The notes: generated from the sequence alone by a model not told the origin. DNA of 64,000 nt from Sphingomonas natans (GCF_030546695.1 NZ_JAUOTP010000001.1:248001-312000); one strand, 5' to 3'. Positions 34,368 through 44,006 are shown, counted from the first letter of the stretch. Made by a program: numbers and translations.

Positions 34368-34440
34368 GTGCGTGATCCCCTTCGTTGCGAAGCCGATTCA
34401 AAGCGCGAAAGGGGTGGGAGTTCCGGCTGTGGTCGCAGGC

Positions 34441-35364
34441 TCAGCTCTGTCCGATCGCGCCATCACCGACCCGGAAGCGGACCTCCCGCCGTTTAAAGTC
34501 GACCGCGACCCGCTCGAAGCCGCGCAACACGTCCATCCCGACGAGGATCGCCGGCTTGTCGTCGATCCCGAACAAGGCGAAGGTCCGCACGTCGGCATAG
34601 GTGATCGGCATGTTCACGAGCTGCAGTCCGCCCAGCCGGATGCGCGCGATGCTCGATGCCTCGGCGGGCATTTCGGCGCCGGTCACGCCGATGATCGTGG
34701 TCATCTCGCCGGCGATCGGCCCGCGCTTCGCCATCACCTTGCGCAGCGCGAGATTGCCGATCGTGTTCTCCGCACCGGTGTCGATGATCGCGTGGACCTT
34801 GATCCCGCCGACGCGCGCATCGGTCAGGATCAATTGCCCGAAGCGGCTGCGCCCGGTCACGACGATCACGCCTTCCTCGCCTTCCATCGCCTCTCGTGCC
34901 GAGGTCGCGAACGTGATCCGCTTGTGCTTGAAATCCATCAATACGCGCTGGTCGCGCATCGCATCGATGCCGAGGAAGCCCGACGAGCCGAGCGATCGCT
35001 CGGGCAGGACCGGTGCGGCGATGTCCCTGCTCTCGCGCTGGCCGACGCGGATCGAGGCGACGTTGACGGTCGAGACGGAGGACGGTCCGGCGATGCCGTA
35101 GATGGTGACAATCCGGCCGATCGGCAGGCTCAGATGCGAGGCGAGCCGGTCCGAGACAACGCTGCGATCAGATCCGGTGTCGATCGTGAAGCTGAAGGGG
35201 CCCGCGCCGTTGACATGGGTGTCGACGGTCATGCGCGTGGCGAGATCGGTCGCAGTGGCGAGCGTCTCCTCGCCGGGATCGCTGCCGAGGACGAAAGAGG
35301 GCAGGACCGGCGTCGTGACCGATGCGAGCCCGGCCAGCCACAAAGCGAAAGCATGCACCGCCAC
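34441..35364 (-). CDS. Two-lobed retropepsin-like aspartyl protease
   Basis: A 307-residue probable exported protein: MAVHAFALWLAGLASVTTPV is a weak signal peptide. Two aspartyl-protease lobes are present, each with a DTG: FTIDTGSDRSVV (Asp62) and AIIDTGAENTI (Asp195), each followed downstream by a hydrophobic Gly motif (GFLGIDAM and AILVGMDVL). Having both lobes in one chain mimics pepsins, whereas many bacterial retropepsins have one lobe and dimerise. The substrate is unknown. Confidence 0.85.
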   Translation of the reverse strand: MAVHAFALWLAGLASVTTPVLPSFVLGSDPGEETLATATDLATRMTVDTHVNGAGPFSFTIDTGSDRSVVSDRLASHLSLPIGRIVTIYGIAGPSSVSTVNVASIRVGQRESRDIAAPVLPERSLGSSGFLGIDAMRDQRVLMDFKHKRITFATSAREAMEGEEGVIVVTGRSRFGQLILTDARVGGIKVHAIIDTGAENTIGNLALRKVMAKRGPIAGEMTTIIGVTGAEMPAEASSIARIRLGGLQLVNMPITYADVRTFALFGIDDKPAILVGMDVLRGFERVAVDFKRREVRFRVGDGAIGQS

Positions 35365-35433
35365 GACAACCTCCCGGGCCGCTATGCTGCGGCTATTCGG
35401 AGAGTGCGCCCGATCCGGGCCTTTCGCAAGCGA

Positions 35434-36327
35434 TCACTCGACCCAGTCGAGCCCGATGTCGCGATAGAGCGAGCGATCCTCCTCCCAGCGCGGATTGACC
35501 TTCACGTGGAGGAACAGGTGGACGGGCTTGCCGATGATGTTCGAAAGTTCGGCTCGCGCCCGCGATCCGATCTCCTTCAGCCGCACGCCCTTCGCGCCGA
35601 GCACGATCGCCTTCTGCGTCTCGCGGCCGACGAGGATCTGCTGGTGGATCGCAACCGACCCGTCCTTGCGCTCCTCATATTTCTCGGTCTCGATCGCGCT
35701 GGCATAAGGCAGCTCGGCGTGGAGCTGAAGATAGAGCTGCTCGCGCGTCACCTCGGCGGCGAGCATCCGGTCGGTCGCGTCGGAGACCTGATCCTCGGGG
35801 AAGTGCCACGGCCCTTCCGGCATCCGCTTGGCAAGCTCGGTCTTGAGCTCCGGAATGCCGTCCCCCGTCATCGCCGAGACGAAGTAGATCGTCTCGGGAT
35901 TGAGCATTCCCTGCAGTTCGGAGGCGAGCGTGAGCAGATGGCCCTTGTCGGCGACATCGACTTTGTTGAGGATCACGATCTTCGGCTCGGCGAGCGCCGC
36001 CACCTGATCGACAAGCGTGCGCGTCTTGCTGTTGAACTTGGCCTTGGCGTCGATCACGAGCGCGATCACGTCGGCGCCGTCGGTGCCGCCCCACGCCGCC
36101 GAGACCATCGCCCGATCCAGCCGCCGCTGCGGATCGAAGATGCCCGGCGTGTCGACGAGCAGCAACTGGCTCTCGCCCTCGATCGCGAGCCCCATCAGCC
36201 GCGCGCGCGTGGTCTGCGCCTTGGGGCTGACGATCGCCACCTTCTGGCCGACGAGCGCATTGACCAAGGTGGATTTGCCCGCATTCGGCGCACCGAGCAC
36301 CGCGACGAGGCCGCATTTCTGACTCAC
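35434..36327 (-). CDS. era: GTPase Era
   Basis: Essential GTPase that binds 16S rRNA during 30S maturation. G1 is GAPNAGKST, G3 DTPGIF, G4 NKVD, G5 region VSAMTGDG; the C-terminal KH domain contains VGRETQKAIVLGAKGVRLKEIG. GTG at 36327 overlaps the rnc stop (GTGA). Length 297 residues is standard. Confidence 0.97.
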   Translation of the reverse strand: MSQKCGLVAVLGAPNAGKSTLVNALVGQKVAIVSPKAQTTRARLMGLAIEGESQLLLVDTPGIFDPQRRLDRAMVSAAWGGTDGADVIALVIDAKAKFNSKTRTLVDQVAALAEPKIVILNKVDVADKGHLLTLASELQGMLNPETIYFVSAMTGDGIPELKTELAKRMPEGPWHFPEDQVSDATDRMLAAEVTREQLYLQLHAELPYASAIETEKYEERKDGSVAIHQQILVGRETQKAIVLGAKGVRLKEIGSRARAELSNIIGKPVHLFLHVKVNPRWEEDRSLYRDIGLDWVE

Positions 36328-36995
36328 GTAAGTTGTCCCAACAAGGTGATGGCGGCGGCGGTCTCCGCCTCCTGTTTCGATGTGCCCTCGGCCTTCGCGC
36401 TGCCGCCGCCGCGTCCGGCCACGGTGACGGTGACGGTGAAGCTGGGGGCATGATGCGGGCCGGAGCGGCTTTCGGTCGTATAGACGGGCGGCTTGCAGCG
36501 GTGCGCTGCCGCCCATTCCTGGAGCGCGGACTTGGGATGCTTGGGCGCGCGGGTGAGCGTCTCGACCTTCTGCTCCCAGGCGCGGTGGATGAAGCGTTCG
36601 GCAACGTCGATCCCGCCATCCAGATAGAGCGCGCCGATCAGCGCCTCGACGACGTCGCCGACGACATTGTCGCTGCCCTGCGCGCCATCGTCGCGCGCCT
36701 GCTTGCCGAGGATCATCATCGCCGGCACGCCGATATCGCGCCCGATCTCGGCGCAGGCCTCGCCGCTGACGATCGCGTTGAAGCGCATCGACAGATTCCC
36801 CTCGGGCTCGTTGGGATAGCGACGGTACAGCCAGGCCGAGGCGACGAGGCCGAGCACGCGATCGCCGAGAAACTCGAGCCGCTCGTAATTGGCCTCGCCA
36901 TGGCTGCCATGCGTGAGCGCGCGGCGGAACAGCGCGGCGTCGCGGGGTGTGTGATCCAGGCTCTGTGCGATCCAGGCGCCGAGATTGTCCGTCAT
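36324..36995 (-). CDS. rnc: Ribonuclease III
   Basis: Endonuclease that processes rRNA and regulatory double-stranded RNA. The signature ERLEFLGDRVLGLVASAWLY holds the catalytic acidic residues; DVVEALIGALYLDGG is the second catalytic segment. The dsRNA-binding domain follows (PKSALQEWAAAHRCKPPVY). Middle gene of the lepB-rnc-era operon. Confidence 0.96.
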   Translation of the reverse strand: MTDNLGAWIAQSLDHTPRDAALFRRALTHGSHGEANYERLEFLGDRVLGLVASAWLYRRYPNEPEGNLSMRFNAIVSGEACAEIGRDIGVPAMMILGKQARDDGAQGSDNVVGDVVEALIGALYLDGGIDVAERFIHRAWEQKVETLTRAPKHPKSALQEWAAAHRCKPPVYTTESRSGPHHAPSFTVTVTVAGRGGGSAKAEGTSKQEAETAAAITLLGQLT

Positions 36996-37042
36996 GCCGT
37001 TCGGGTGGGGGCGGGGGCGGGGGCTGTCAAGCCGAGGCGCGT

Positions 37043-37831
37043 TCAGAGCGGCTTCCCGATCCGCTCGCGCCGGAGCGCCGCGCGCCCAGTGGACGGTGCG
37101 GTCCAGCGCCAGCGGCCGTCGGTCGAGAACAGCACGATCCGCGCCCGGCCGATCAAATTTTTGATGGGCACCATGCCGACCGCGCCGCCGTCCTTAGCCG
37201 GGAAGCGGCTGTCGGCCGAGCGATCGCGATTGTCGCCCAGCACGAAGACTCGGTCGGCGGGGACCGTCCGCTCGGGCATGTCGTCCGCATCATCGTCGGC
37301 GATATCGAGGATCGGATAGGCTCGGCCGTCGGGCAGCATCTCGCGGAAGCGCGGATAGCGGCAGAGGCTTCCGCCGTCGTCTGACTCCAGTTTCACCCGG
37401 GTGCCCGGATCCGGGCGGCACGGGCTGTTCGGCGTGACGCGCTCGACGAAGTCGGCGATCCGCCAGCGCGCGATCGGCTTGCCGTTCAGGATGACGATGC
37501 CGCCCCTAAGCGCGACGCGATCGCCGGGCAGGCCGATCAGACGCTTCACATAGGTCTGCCGTCCCGCCGGCGGCGCGCGGAATACGACGATGTCGCCCCG
37601 CGCGGGCAATTCCGGCTCGTTTCGTCCCACAAAGGCCGAAAGCCGACGCGCCGGGCCGAGACGCCACTTTTCGACGAGCAAAGTATCGTCCACCATCAAC
37701 GTCGGCAGCATCGATTCCGACGGGATCGAATATGGCGCTGCGACGAACGATCGGATCAGGAACGCCGCGAGAGCGGCAGCGGCGAGCGTGAGGAGCTCCA
37801 CGACCAGACGGCGCGACATCGGCGCGGGCAT
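37043..37831 (-). CDS. lepB: Signal peptidase I
   Basis: Inner-membrane peptidase that removes signal peptides. After the anchor VVELLTLAAAALAAFLIRSF comes PYSIPSESMLPTL with the catalytic Ser, then RQTYVKRLIGLPGDRV with the catalytic Lys and VFVLGDNRDRSADSR (box E). Length 262 residues with ATG 37831; an ATG at 37819 and a GTG at 37843 are alternatives. It leads rnc and era. Confidence 0.95.
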   Translation of the reverse strand: MPAPMSRRLVVELLTLAAAALAAFLIRSFVAAPYSIPSESMLPTLMVDDTLLVEKWRLGPARRLSAFVGRNEPELPARGDIVVFRAPPAGRQTYVKRLIGLPGDRVALRGGIVILNGKPIARWRIADFVERVTPNSPCRPDPGTRVKLESDDGGSLCRYPRFREMLPDGRAYPILDIADDDADDMPERTVPADRVFVLGDNRDRSADSRFPAKDGGAVGMVPIKNLIGRARIVLFSTDGRWRWTAPSTGRAALRRERIGKPL

Positions 37832-37917
37832 TGCGGCCCGCACCGTCGCCGGTCAAGGGTGGGGCCAAGCGGCGCTTGCTGCGTTTGAGCCGGGCGAATG
37901 CCGCTGGAGGACGATAT

Positions 37918-39417
37918 ATGGTGACCAAGACCGACTATGCCCCGATCTTCGAACTTCCGCAGCGGCGGCTGACCGACCTGTTCAGCGCCGAGCCCGATCG
38001 CCTCTCGCAGCTTTCGTTCGATGCGGCGGGCATGCATTTCGATTTCTCGAAGACGCATCTCGATCAGCCGATGATCGCCGCCTTCCTCGCACTGTCGGGC
38101 AAGCTCGGCTTCGAGGAGCATCGCCGCGCTTTGTTCGCGGGCGAGATCGTCAATCCGACCGAAGGCCGCCCCGCCGAGCATCCAGCCGAGCGCGGCGTGG
38201 GCAAGGCGGAATCGGTCGAGTTGGCAAAGGGCTATCAGTCGCGGATGCGGGCGCTGATCGATGCGATCGAGGGCGAAGCGCTCGGGCCGATCCGGCACGT
38301 GATCCATGTCGGCATCGGCGGATCCGCGCTGGGGCCGAACCTCTTGGTCGATGCGCTCGGGCGCGACGTCGATCGCTATGACGTCGCGATCGTCTCGAAT
38401 GTCGATGGCGCGGCGCTGGAGGCAGTGTTCCGCAAGTTCGATCCGACCGCGACTTTGCTTGCCGTGGCCTCGAAGACCTTCACGACTACCGAGACGATGA
38501 TGAACGCCGAGAGCGTTATCGCCTGGATGCAGGAAGGCGGCGTCGAAGATCCCTATGGCCGCGCGGTGGCGCTCACCGCCGCGCCCGACAAGGCGATGGA
38601 GTGGGGCGTCGACGAGACGCGGATCCTGCCTTTCTCGGAGAGTGTCGGCGGCCGTTATTCGCTCTGGTCGTCGATCGGCTTTCCCGCGGCGCTCGGCCTC
38701 GGCTGGGACGCCTACGAGTCGCTGCTGGAAGGCGCAGCCGAGATGGACCGTCATTTCAAGCTGACGCCGCCCGAGCAGAATCTGCCGCTGATCGCGGCTT
38801 TCGCCGATCGCTATTATGCGGTGGTGCGCGGGCTCGAGACGCGCGCCGTCTTCGCCTATGATGAGCGACTGCGGCTGCTGCCCTCCTATCTCCAGCAGCT
38901 CGAGATGGAATCGAACGGCAAGAGCGTGACGATCGAGGGCGAGGCGCTCGACATTCCGTCGTCGCCGATCACGTGGGGCGGGGTCGGCACGGACGCGCAG
39001 CATGCCGTGTTCCAGCTGCTTCACCAGGGCACGCATGTCGTGCCGGTCGAATTCATCGCCTCGATCGATCCGGGGCACGCGCTGGACGATGGGCATCACC
39101 ATGCGCTGCTCGCGAGCTGCTTCGCGCAGGGCGCGGCGCTGATGACCGGCAAGGGCAATGACGATCCGGCCCGCGCCTATCCGGGCAACCGCCCGTCGAG
39201 CACCATCCTGCTCGATCAGGTCGATCCGCGGACGCTGGGCGCGCTGATCGCCTTTTACGAGCATCGCACCTTCTGCAACGCGGTGCTGACGGGGATCAAT
39301 CCGTTCGACCAGTTCGGCGTCGAACTCGGCAAGCAGATGGCCAAGGAAATCTCGACCGAGGGAACCGGCAATTTCGACGTATCGACGAAGGATCTGATCG
39401 CGCGCGCGTTCGGCTGA
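37918..39417 (+). CDS. pgi: Glucose-6-phosphate isomerase
   Basis: Interconverts glucose-6-phosphate and fructose-6-phosphate. IHVGIGGSALGPNLLVDAL, SKTFTTTETMMNA, GGRYSLWSSIGFPAAL and HHALLASCFAQGAAL are family signatures. The 499-residue length is on the short side of the family and similar to other sphingomonad enzymes as I recall. CTGGAGG stands eight bases before ATG 37918. It is divergent from lepB. Confidence 0.96.
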   Translation: MVTKTDYAPIFELPQRRLTDLFSAEPDRLSQLSFDAAGMHFDFSKTHLDQPMIAAFLALSGKLGFEEHRRALFAGEIVNPTEGRPAEHPAERGVGKAESVELAKGYQSRMRALIDAIEGEALGPIRHVIHVGIGGSALGPNLLVDALGRDVDRYDVAIVSNVDGAALEAVFRKFDPTATLLAVASKTFTTTETMMNAESVIAWMQEGGVEDPYGRAVALTAAPDKAMEWGVDETRILPFSESVGGRYSLWSSIGFPAALGLGWDAYESLLEGAAEMDRHFKLTPPEQNLPLIAAFADRYYAVVRGLETRAVFAYDERLRLLPSYLQQLEMESNGKSVTIEGEALDIPSSPITWGGVGTDAQHAVFQLLHQGTHVVPVEFIASIDPGHALDDGHHHALLASCFAQGAALMTGKGNDDPARAYPGNRPSSTILLDQVDPRTLGALIAFYEHRTFCNAVLTGINPFDQFGVELGKQMAKEISTEGTGNFDVSTKDLIARAFG

Positions 39418-39425
39418 GGCGAGCA

Positions 39426-39453
39426 ATCCGGCGGTCCGCCGTGGCCGCCGGAT
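39426..39453 (+). terminator. Hairpin after pgi, possible terminator
   Basis: ATCCGGCGG and CCGCCGGAT pair perfectly over nine bases around a ten-base loop, nine bases after the pgi stop. No T-run follows, so termination is uncertain. Confidence 0.4.
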
Positions 39454-39482
39454 CGTTGCATCCGACGATGCGTTGAAGCGCG

Positions 39483-41177
39483 ATGTCCGAAACCGTCGCG
39501 CACCTGCTTGTCGATACGCTCGCGCGGATCGGCGTTCGTCATATCTTCGGCATCGTCGGCGATGCACTGAACCCGTTCACCGAAGCGATCCGCGCCGACG
39601 GACGGCTCGAATGGATCGGCGTCCGCCACGAAGAGGGGGCGGCGCTCGCGGCGGCGGGGCAGGCGAAGCTGACCGGCCGGCTCGGCGTCTGCTGCGGCAC
39701 GACGGGTCCGGGCGGCAACCATCTGGTCGCGGGCCTCTACGAAGCGCGCAAGGATCATGCGCCGGTGCTGGCCATCTCCGGCGGTGTGCCGAGCGGGCTG
39801 CGCGGGACCGATTATCTGCAGGAGGACGATCCGGTCAGCCTGTTCCGCGACGTCTCGGTCTATTCGGAATTGCTCGCGTCCGCCGAGCAGGCGCCCGCGC
39901 TGATCCACCAGGCGATCGCGATGGCCTATGGCGAGCGCGGCGTCGCGCATATCTCGATCCCTCCCGACATCTTCGCGGCCAACGCGTCCGGACCGTTGAC
40001 GAGCCTTGCCACGCTCCGGCCGCGTCCGGACGTGCTGCCGGACCCCGCGGACATCGCGCTGGCCGCTTCGATGATCGGCGAGGCGAAGACGGTCGCGATC
40101 TTTTGCGGCGAAGGCTGTCGCGGCGCCGGCGACGAATTGCGCGCGCTGGCGGGCCTGCTGAAGGCGCCTTTGCTCCATAGCTATCGCGGCAAGGATATCA
40201 TGCCGCATGACGAACCGCTGTGGATGGGCGGCGTCGGCCTGATCGGCGGGAAGCCCGGCGTGGACGCGCTCAACGATGCCGATCTGCTGCTCATGCTCGG
40301 CACCGATTATCCGTACGGGGAATTCCTGCCGAGCCACGGACGCGTAATCCAGATCGACGAGCGGGCCGGCGTAATGGGGCGGCGCGCGCCGATCTCGCTG
40401 GGGGTCGTCGGATCGGTGCGGCCCGCGCTCCTGGGCTTGCTCGAGCGCCTGCCCGGGCGATTAGATACCGCCTTCAGCGACGGCATCTTTCAAGCTCGCC
40501 AGAGCTGGGACGATAAGTTGGATGCGCGCGCAGATCCGGCGCGAAGCGACGATCGCATCCATCCGCCCCGGCTCGCGCGCCTGCTGTCGGACCTGTCCGA
40601 GGAAAACGCCGTGATCGTGACCGACACCGGCGAGGTCACGTTGTGGGCGGGCAACTGGACGCGGCAGAAGCGCGGCCAGCGGATCTGCGGCTCGTTCAAC
40701 AATGCGGCGGTTGGCACCGGGCTCGGCATCGCCAACGGCATTCAGGCGCTCGATCGCAAGCGGCAGGTGATCCTGCATGTCGGCGACGGCGGCATGTCGA
40801 TGCTGATGAGCGAGTTCATCACCGCGGTGGAGCATGACCTTCCGATCAAGGTCGTCGTCTATGACAATCAGGGATGGGGGCTCGTCCATCTTGAGATGGA
40901 GGGGGCGGGCAACCCCGCGCCGAAGGGAGCGAGCCTGATGTCGGTCGACTTTGCTGCGTTCGCGCTGGCATGCGGCGCGGACGGCTTCCGGGTGCGCGAG
41001 CCGGCGCGGCTGGAGGAATCGATTCGCACTTTCCTCGCTTTGCCGGGTCCGGCGATCCTCCACGTCGATGTCGATCCGAACGAAATCCCGCTCATGCCGC
41101 GGCTCGACATCGGTCAGGCGGCTCGCTTCGGGCTGGCAAAAGCGAAGGAAATCCTGCTCGGAATCTCGGGCGCATGA
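39483..41177 (+). CDS. Thiamine-diphosphate enzyme, pyruvate oxidase (PoxB)-like
   Basis: A 564-residue ThDP enzyme. The activating Glu lies in GVRHEEGAALAAAG, the PYR domain has GTTGPGGNHLVAGLYEA, and the cofactor pyrophosphate motif is VGDGGMSMLMSEFITAVEHD with VYDNQGWGL. Sequence layout matches pyruvate dehydrogenase (quinone)/pyruvate oxidase, which yields acetate and CO2, but acetolactate synthase-like or other decarboxylase activity cannot be excluded. It is read in the same direction as pgi, across a hairpin. Confidence 0.85.
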   Translation: MSETVAHLLVDTLARIGVRHIFGIVGDALNPFTEAIRADGRLEWIGVRHEEGAALAAAGQAKLTGRLGVCCGTTGPGGNHLVAGLYEARKDHAPVLAISGGVPSGLRGTDYLQEDDPVSLFRDVSVYSELLASAEQAPALIHQAIAMAYGERGVAHISIPPDIFAANASGPLTSLATLRPRPDVLPDPADIALAASMIGEAKTVAIFCGEGCRGAGDELRALAGLLKAPLLHSYRGKDIMPHDEPLWMGGVGLIGGKPGVDALNDADLLLMLGTDYPYGEFLPSHGRVIQIDERAGVMGRRAPISLGVVGSVRPALLGLLERLPGRLDTAFSDGIFQARQSWDDKLDARADPARSDDRIHPPRLARLLSDLSEENAVIVTDTGEVTLWAGNWTRQKRGQRICGSFNNAAVGTGLGIANGIQALDRKRQVILHVGDGGMSMLMSEFITAVEHDLPIKVVVYDNQGWGLVHLEMEGAGNPAPKGASLMSVDFAAFALACGADGFRVREPARLEESIRTFLALPGPAILHVDVDPNEIPLMPRLDIGQAARFGLAKAKEILLGISGA

Positions 41178-41180
41178 CAG

Positions 41181-41199
41181 TTTTGTGCACTGCACAAAA
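41181..41199. promoter_or_regulatory. Perfect 19-base palindrome upstream of the phasin gene (possible PhaR operator)
   Basis: TTTTGTGCA and TGCACAAAA flank a single C, a perfect 9+1+9 inverted repeat four bases after the PoxB-like stop and about 63 bases before the phasin start. The one-base loop makes an RNA hairpin terminator unlikely, so a protein operator is the better reading. PhaR repressors bind TGC/GCA-type palindromes ahead of phasin genes; that link is inferred. Confidence 0.6.
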
Positions 41200-41261
41200 A
41201 ACCAGTTGAAATCGATTCGGGATTCGCATATTTCTTGCTCACAGCAAGGGCGGAGAGACCC

Positions 41262-42113
41262 GTGGATAAAGACAGTGCGCCAGTGAAGCCGAAGGACGCC
41301 GCAGAGAAATCTGATGCGCAGGCTGCGAAAACGCCGACCGTTCCCGCAAACAAAAGTGCCGTCGATGCGCCTGCCGCGAAGACGCCGGAAACGGTCGCCA
41401 AAGTGACGGAGGCGCCCGCCAAAGCGGTGGCCGAAGTCAAGCCGCAGGCCGTTGCCAAAGCGCCGGCGCCGAGGAAATCTGCTTCCCCCAAAACGCGCGC
41501 AGCCAGCAAGTCGCCCGCGCCCTTGAAAGCGGTGATCCCGGCCAAGCCGGCAGCCGTCGCAAAGACAGTGATCAAGGCCGCCGCGTCGCCGGCCAGAGTG
41601 ATGACACCGAAATCGGCGAAGCCCGCGACGTTCGCCGCCACCTTGGAAGGAAAAGATCAGATGGCTACCGTTACGAAGCCCGCAGCCGAGGCCACCGACA
41701 AGGCGAAGGCCATGCTCGGCGAAATGAACACGCGCTTCAAGAGCGCGGTCGAGAAGAGCAGCAAGCTCAACGAGGAAATGACCGAGTTCACGAAGGGCAA
41801 TGTCGAGGCGCTCGTCGCATCGGCGCGCATCGCGGCGAAGGCCAGCGAGACGATCGGCAAGGAAACCGCCGAGTACAGCAAGAAGAGCTTCGAAAGCGCG
41901 ATGGCGATGTTCAAGAGCTTCGCCGCCGCCAAGTCGCCGACCGAGCTGTTCCAGCTTCAGTCCGATTTCGCGAAGTCGTCGTTCGACAGCGCCGTGGCCG
42001 AGGCTTCGAAGCTGTCCGAATCGATCATGAAGGTTGCGAGCGAAGTCGCCCAGCCGCTGTCGACGCGCTACGCGCTCGCCGCGGAAAAGGTGAAGTCCGC
42101 GACCAAGATCTGA
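41262..42113 (+). CDS. Phasin-family protein with Ala/Lys/Pro-rich N-terminal extension
   Basis: A 283-residue protein. Residues 1-130 are low-complexity Ala, Lys and Pro (KAVAEVKPQAVAKAPAPRKS type), resembling histone H1-like tails. The rest is a phasin 2 domain: NTRFKSAVEKSSKLNEEMTE, FTKGNVEALVASARIAAKAS and SPTELFQLQSDFAKSSFDSA, amphipathic helices that coat polyhydroxyalkanoate granules. GTG 41262 has GGCGGAGAG upstream. An internal ATG at 41661 with AAGGAAAAG before it would give a phasin of about 150 residues, so two forms may be made. Confidence 0.85.
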   Translation: MDKDSAPVKPKDAAEKSDAQAAKTPTVPANKSAVDAPAAKTPETVAKVTEAPAKAVAEVKPQAVAKAPAPRKSASPKTRAASKSPAPLKAVIPAKPAAVAKTVIKAAASPARVMTPKSAKPATFAATLEGKDQMATVTKPAAEATDKAKAMLGEMNTRFKSAVEKSSKLNEEMTEFTKGNVEALVASARIAAKASETIGKETAEYSKKSFESAMAMFKSFAAAKSPTELFQLQSDFAKSSFDSAVAEASKLSESIMKVASEVAQPLSTRYALAAEKVKSATKI

Positions 42114-42251
42114 GCCGCTCACCATTAATTGAGCGTCCTGACGGGCGGTCGCGGCGACGCGGCCGCCCGCTTCATTTCGGGCATGAGGCTTGCGGCAAGC
42201 CGCCTCCCTGCATATTCTCATGACCTTGATGCTCCGGGACATTCACACGCG

Positions 42252-42605
42252 ATGATCGATCGTTCTCCTCCGCCGCTGTCGATGGCCGTGCGCCGCGGCG
42301 ACGACGAGGGCACGGGTCTGGGCGTCGCCACCCGCACGCGTTCCAAGACCAAGCAGCCATCGCCTTACAAGGTGCTGATGCTGAACGACGATTATACTCC
42401 GATGGAATTCGTCGTCCTCTGCCTGCAGCGCTTCTTCAAGATGAGCATCGAGGATGCGACGCGGGTTATGCTCCACGTCCACCAGACCGGCGTCGGCGTC
42501 TGCGGCGTGTTCAGCTACGAGGTCGCCGAGACCAAGGTGACGCAGGTCATGGATTTCGCCCGTCAGAACCAGCATCCGCTCCAGTGCACGTTGGAGAAAG
42601 CCTGA
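42252..42605 (+). CDS. clpS: ATP-dependent Clp protease adaptor ClpS
   Basis: Delivers N-degron substrates to Clp[43 protein letters not shown] and the terminal QCTLEKA are the conserved ClpS core. The first 40 residues are a variable tail. Start ATG 42252 gives 117 residues; the frame is open further upstream without ClpS-like sequence. Confidence 0.95.
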   Translation: MIDRSPPPLSMAVRRGDDEGTGLGVATRTRSKTKQPSPYKVLMLNDDYTPMEFVVLCLQRFFKMSIEDATRVMLHVHQTGVGVCGVFSYEVAETKVTQVMDFARQNQHPLQCTLEKA

Positions 42606-42719
42606 ACGCCTCTGCGTCCAGCGGAAAGAAGGCCTGACCGGCTGAGCCGTTGGCAGGAAAAGACGGGATTGCGGCCCAGGCATCTCGCATAGCGCTTCGC
42701 CGCGCGATAAGGCGGCGAA

Positions 42720-44006
42720 ATGGATCGCATCATCATTCGCGGCGGCAAGCCGCTCATCGGCACCGTCCCCATCTCCGGCGCGAAGAATGCCGCGCTCACC
42801 CTGCTGCCTTGTGCGCTGCTGACGGACGGGAAACTCACGCTTTCCAATCTTCCGCGCCTCGCTGACGTCGACAGCTTCGGGCATCTTCTGAACGGCCTCG
42901 GCGTCTCGACCACGATCGCGGGCGCGACATCGTCCAACGGCATCAATCGCGCGATGACGATGCACGCGGCCGATATCGCATCGACCGTCGCCCCCTATGA
43001 TATCGTTCGCAAGATGCGTGCCTCGATCCTCGTACTCGGGCCGCTGCTGGCGCGGGCGGGCGAGGCGACGGTGTCGCTGCCCGGCGGCTGCGCGATCGGC
43101 AACCGGCCGATCGATCTGCATCTGAAGGGCCTCGAGGCGCTGGGCGCCGAGATCGAGCTGGCGGCCGGCTATGTGAAGGCGACTGCCCCGAGCGGCGGGC
43201 TGCGCGGCGGACGCGTGAGCTTCCCGATCGTCTCGGTCGGCGCGACCGAGAATGTGTTGATGGCCGCCGTGCTCGCACGCGGCGAGACCGTGATCGAGAA
43301 TGCTGCGCGCGAGCCCGAGATCGCCGATCTGTGCCGGTGCCTCGTGGCGATGGGTGCGGACATTTCGGGCATCGGCACCGAACGGCTGGTGGTGCAGGGT
43401 CAGGAGAGCCTGCACGGCGCCGACTATCGCGTGATGCCCGACCGGATTGAGGCGGGCAGCTATGCCTGCGCGGCGGGGATCACGGGCGGTGACCTGCTGC
43501 TGGCAGGCGCCAATGCCGACGATATGGGCGCCATCCTCGATCCGCTCGTCGAGGCAGGGCTGGAGGTGAGCAACGAGCCGGGTGGCCTGCGCGTGCGGGC
43601 GGCCTCGCGACCACGCGCGCTCACAATCTCGACTGCGCCGTTCCCGGCTTTCCCGACCGACATGCAGGCGCAGTTCATGGCGATGCTGGCGCTGGGGGAA
43701 GGGACCAGCGTGCTGACTGAGACGATCTTCGAAAATCGCTATATGCACGTCCCCGAGCTGACCCGGATGGGCGCGGACATCCAGGTGCATGGCCGCACCG
43801 CGATCGTGAAGGGCGTGGACAAATTGGTCGGCGCACCGGTGATGGCGACGGACCTGCGCGCCTCGATGAGCCTCGTGCTCGCGGGGCTTGCTGCGGAAGG
43901 CGAGACGCAGGTTCTGCGCATTTACCATCTCGACCGCGGCTATGAGCGGCTGGAAGAGAAACTGTCGGCGGTCGGCGCCGATATCGAGCGCGACGGCGAC
44001 GGCTGA
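42720..44006 (+). CDS. murA: UDP-N-acetylglucosamine 1-carboxyvinyltransferase
   Basis: First committed step of peptidoglycan precursor synthesis: transfer of enolpyruvate to UDP-GlcNAc. [13 protein letters not shown] is the substrate loop and Cys124 in [11 protein letters not shown] is the catalytic, fosfomycin-sensitive residue. Other signatures include [17 protein letters not shown] and [18 protein letters not shown]. Length 428 residues is normal. It is convergent with the Rid-family gene. Confidence 0.97.
   Translation: MDRIIIRGGKPLIGTVPISGAKNAALTLLPCALLTDGKLTLSNLPRLADVDSFGHLLNGLGVSTTIAGATSSNGINRAMTMHAADIASTVAPYDIVRKMRASILVLGPLLARAGEATVSLPGGCAIGNRPIDLHLKGLEALGAEIELAAGYVKATAPSGGLRGGRVSFPIVSVGATENVLMAAVLARGETVIENAAREPEIADLCRCLVAMGADISGIGTERLVVQGQESLHGADYRVMPDRIEAGSYACAAGITGGDLLLAGANADDMGAILDPLVEAGLEVSNEPGGLRVRAASRPRALTISTAPFPAFPTDMQAQFMAMLALGEGTSVLTETIFENRYMHVPELTRMGADIQVHGRTAIVKGVDKLVGAPVMATDLRASMSLVLAGLAAEGETQVLRIYHLDRGYERLEEKLSAVGADIERDGDG

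Noticed and set aside
34366-36453. 695-residue plus-strand open frame opposite the protease and era genes
   Set aside because: Covers three unrelated minus-strand genes and has the Arg/Asp/His-rich composition of a shadow frame.
39483-41177. Assignment as acetolactate synthase
   Set aside because: The layout fits pyruvate oxidase-like enzymes better and no small regulatory subunit is adjacent; left as PoxB-like.
41181-41199. Palindrome as the terminator of the PoxB-like gene
   Set aside because: A one-base loop cannot form a stable RNA hairpin tip, and no GC-rich stem is present.
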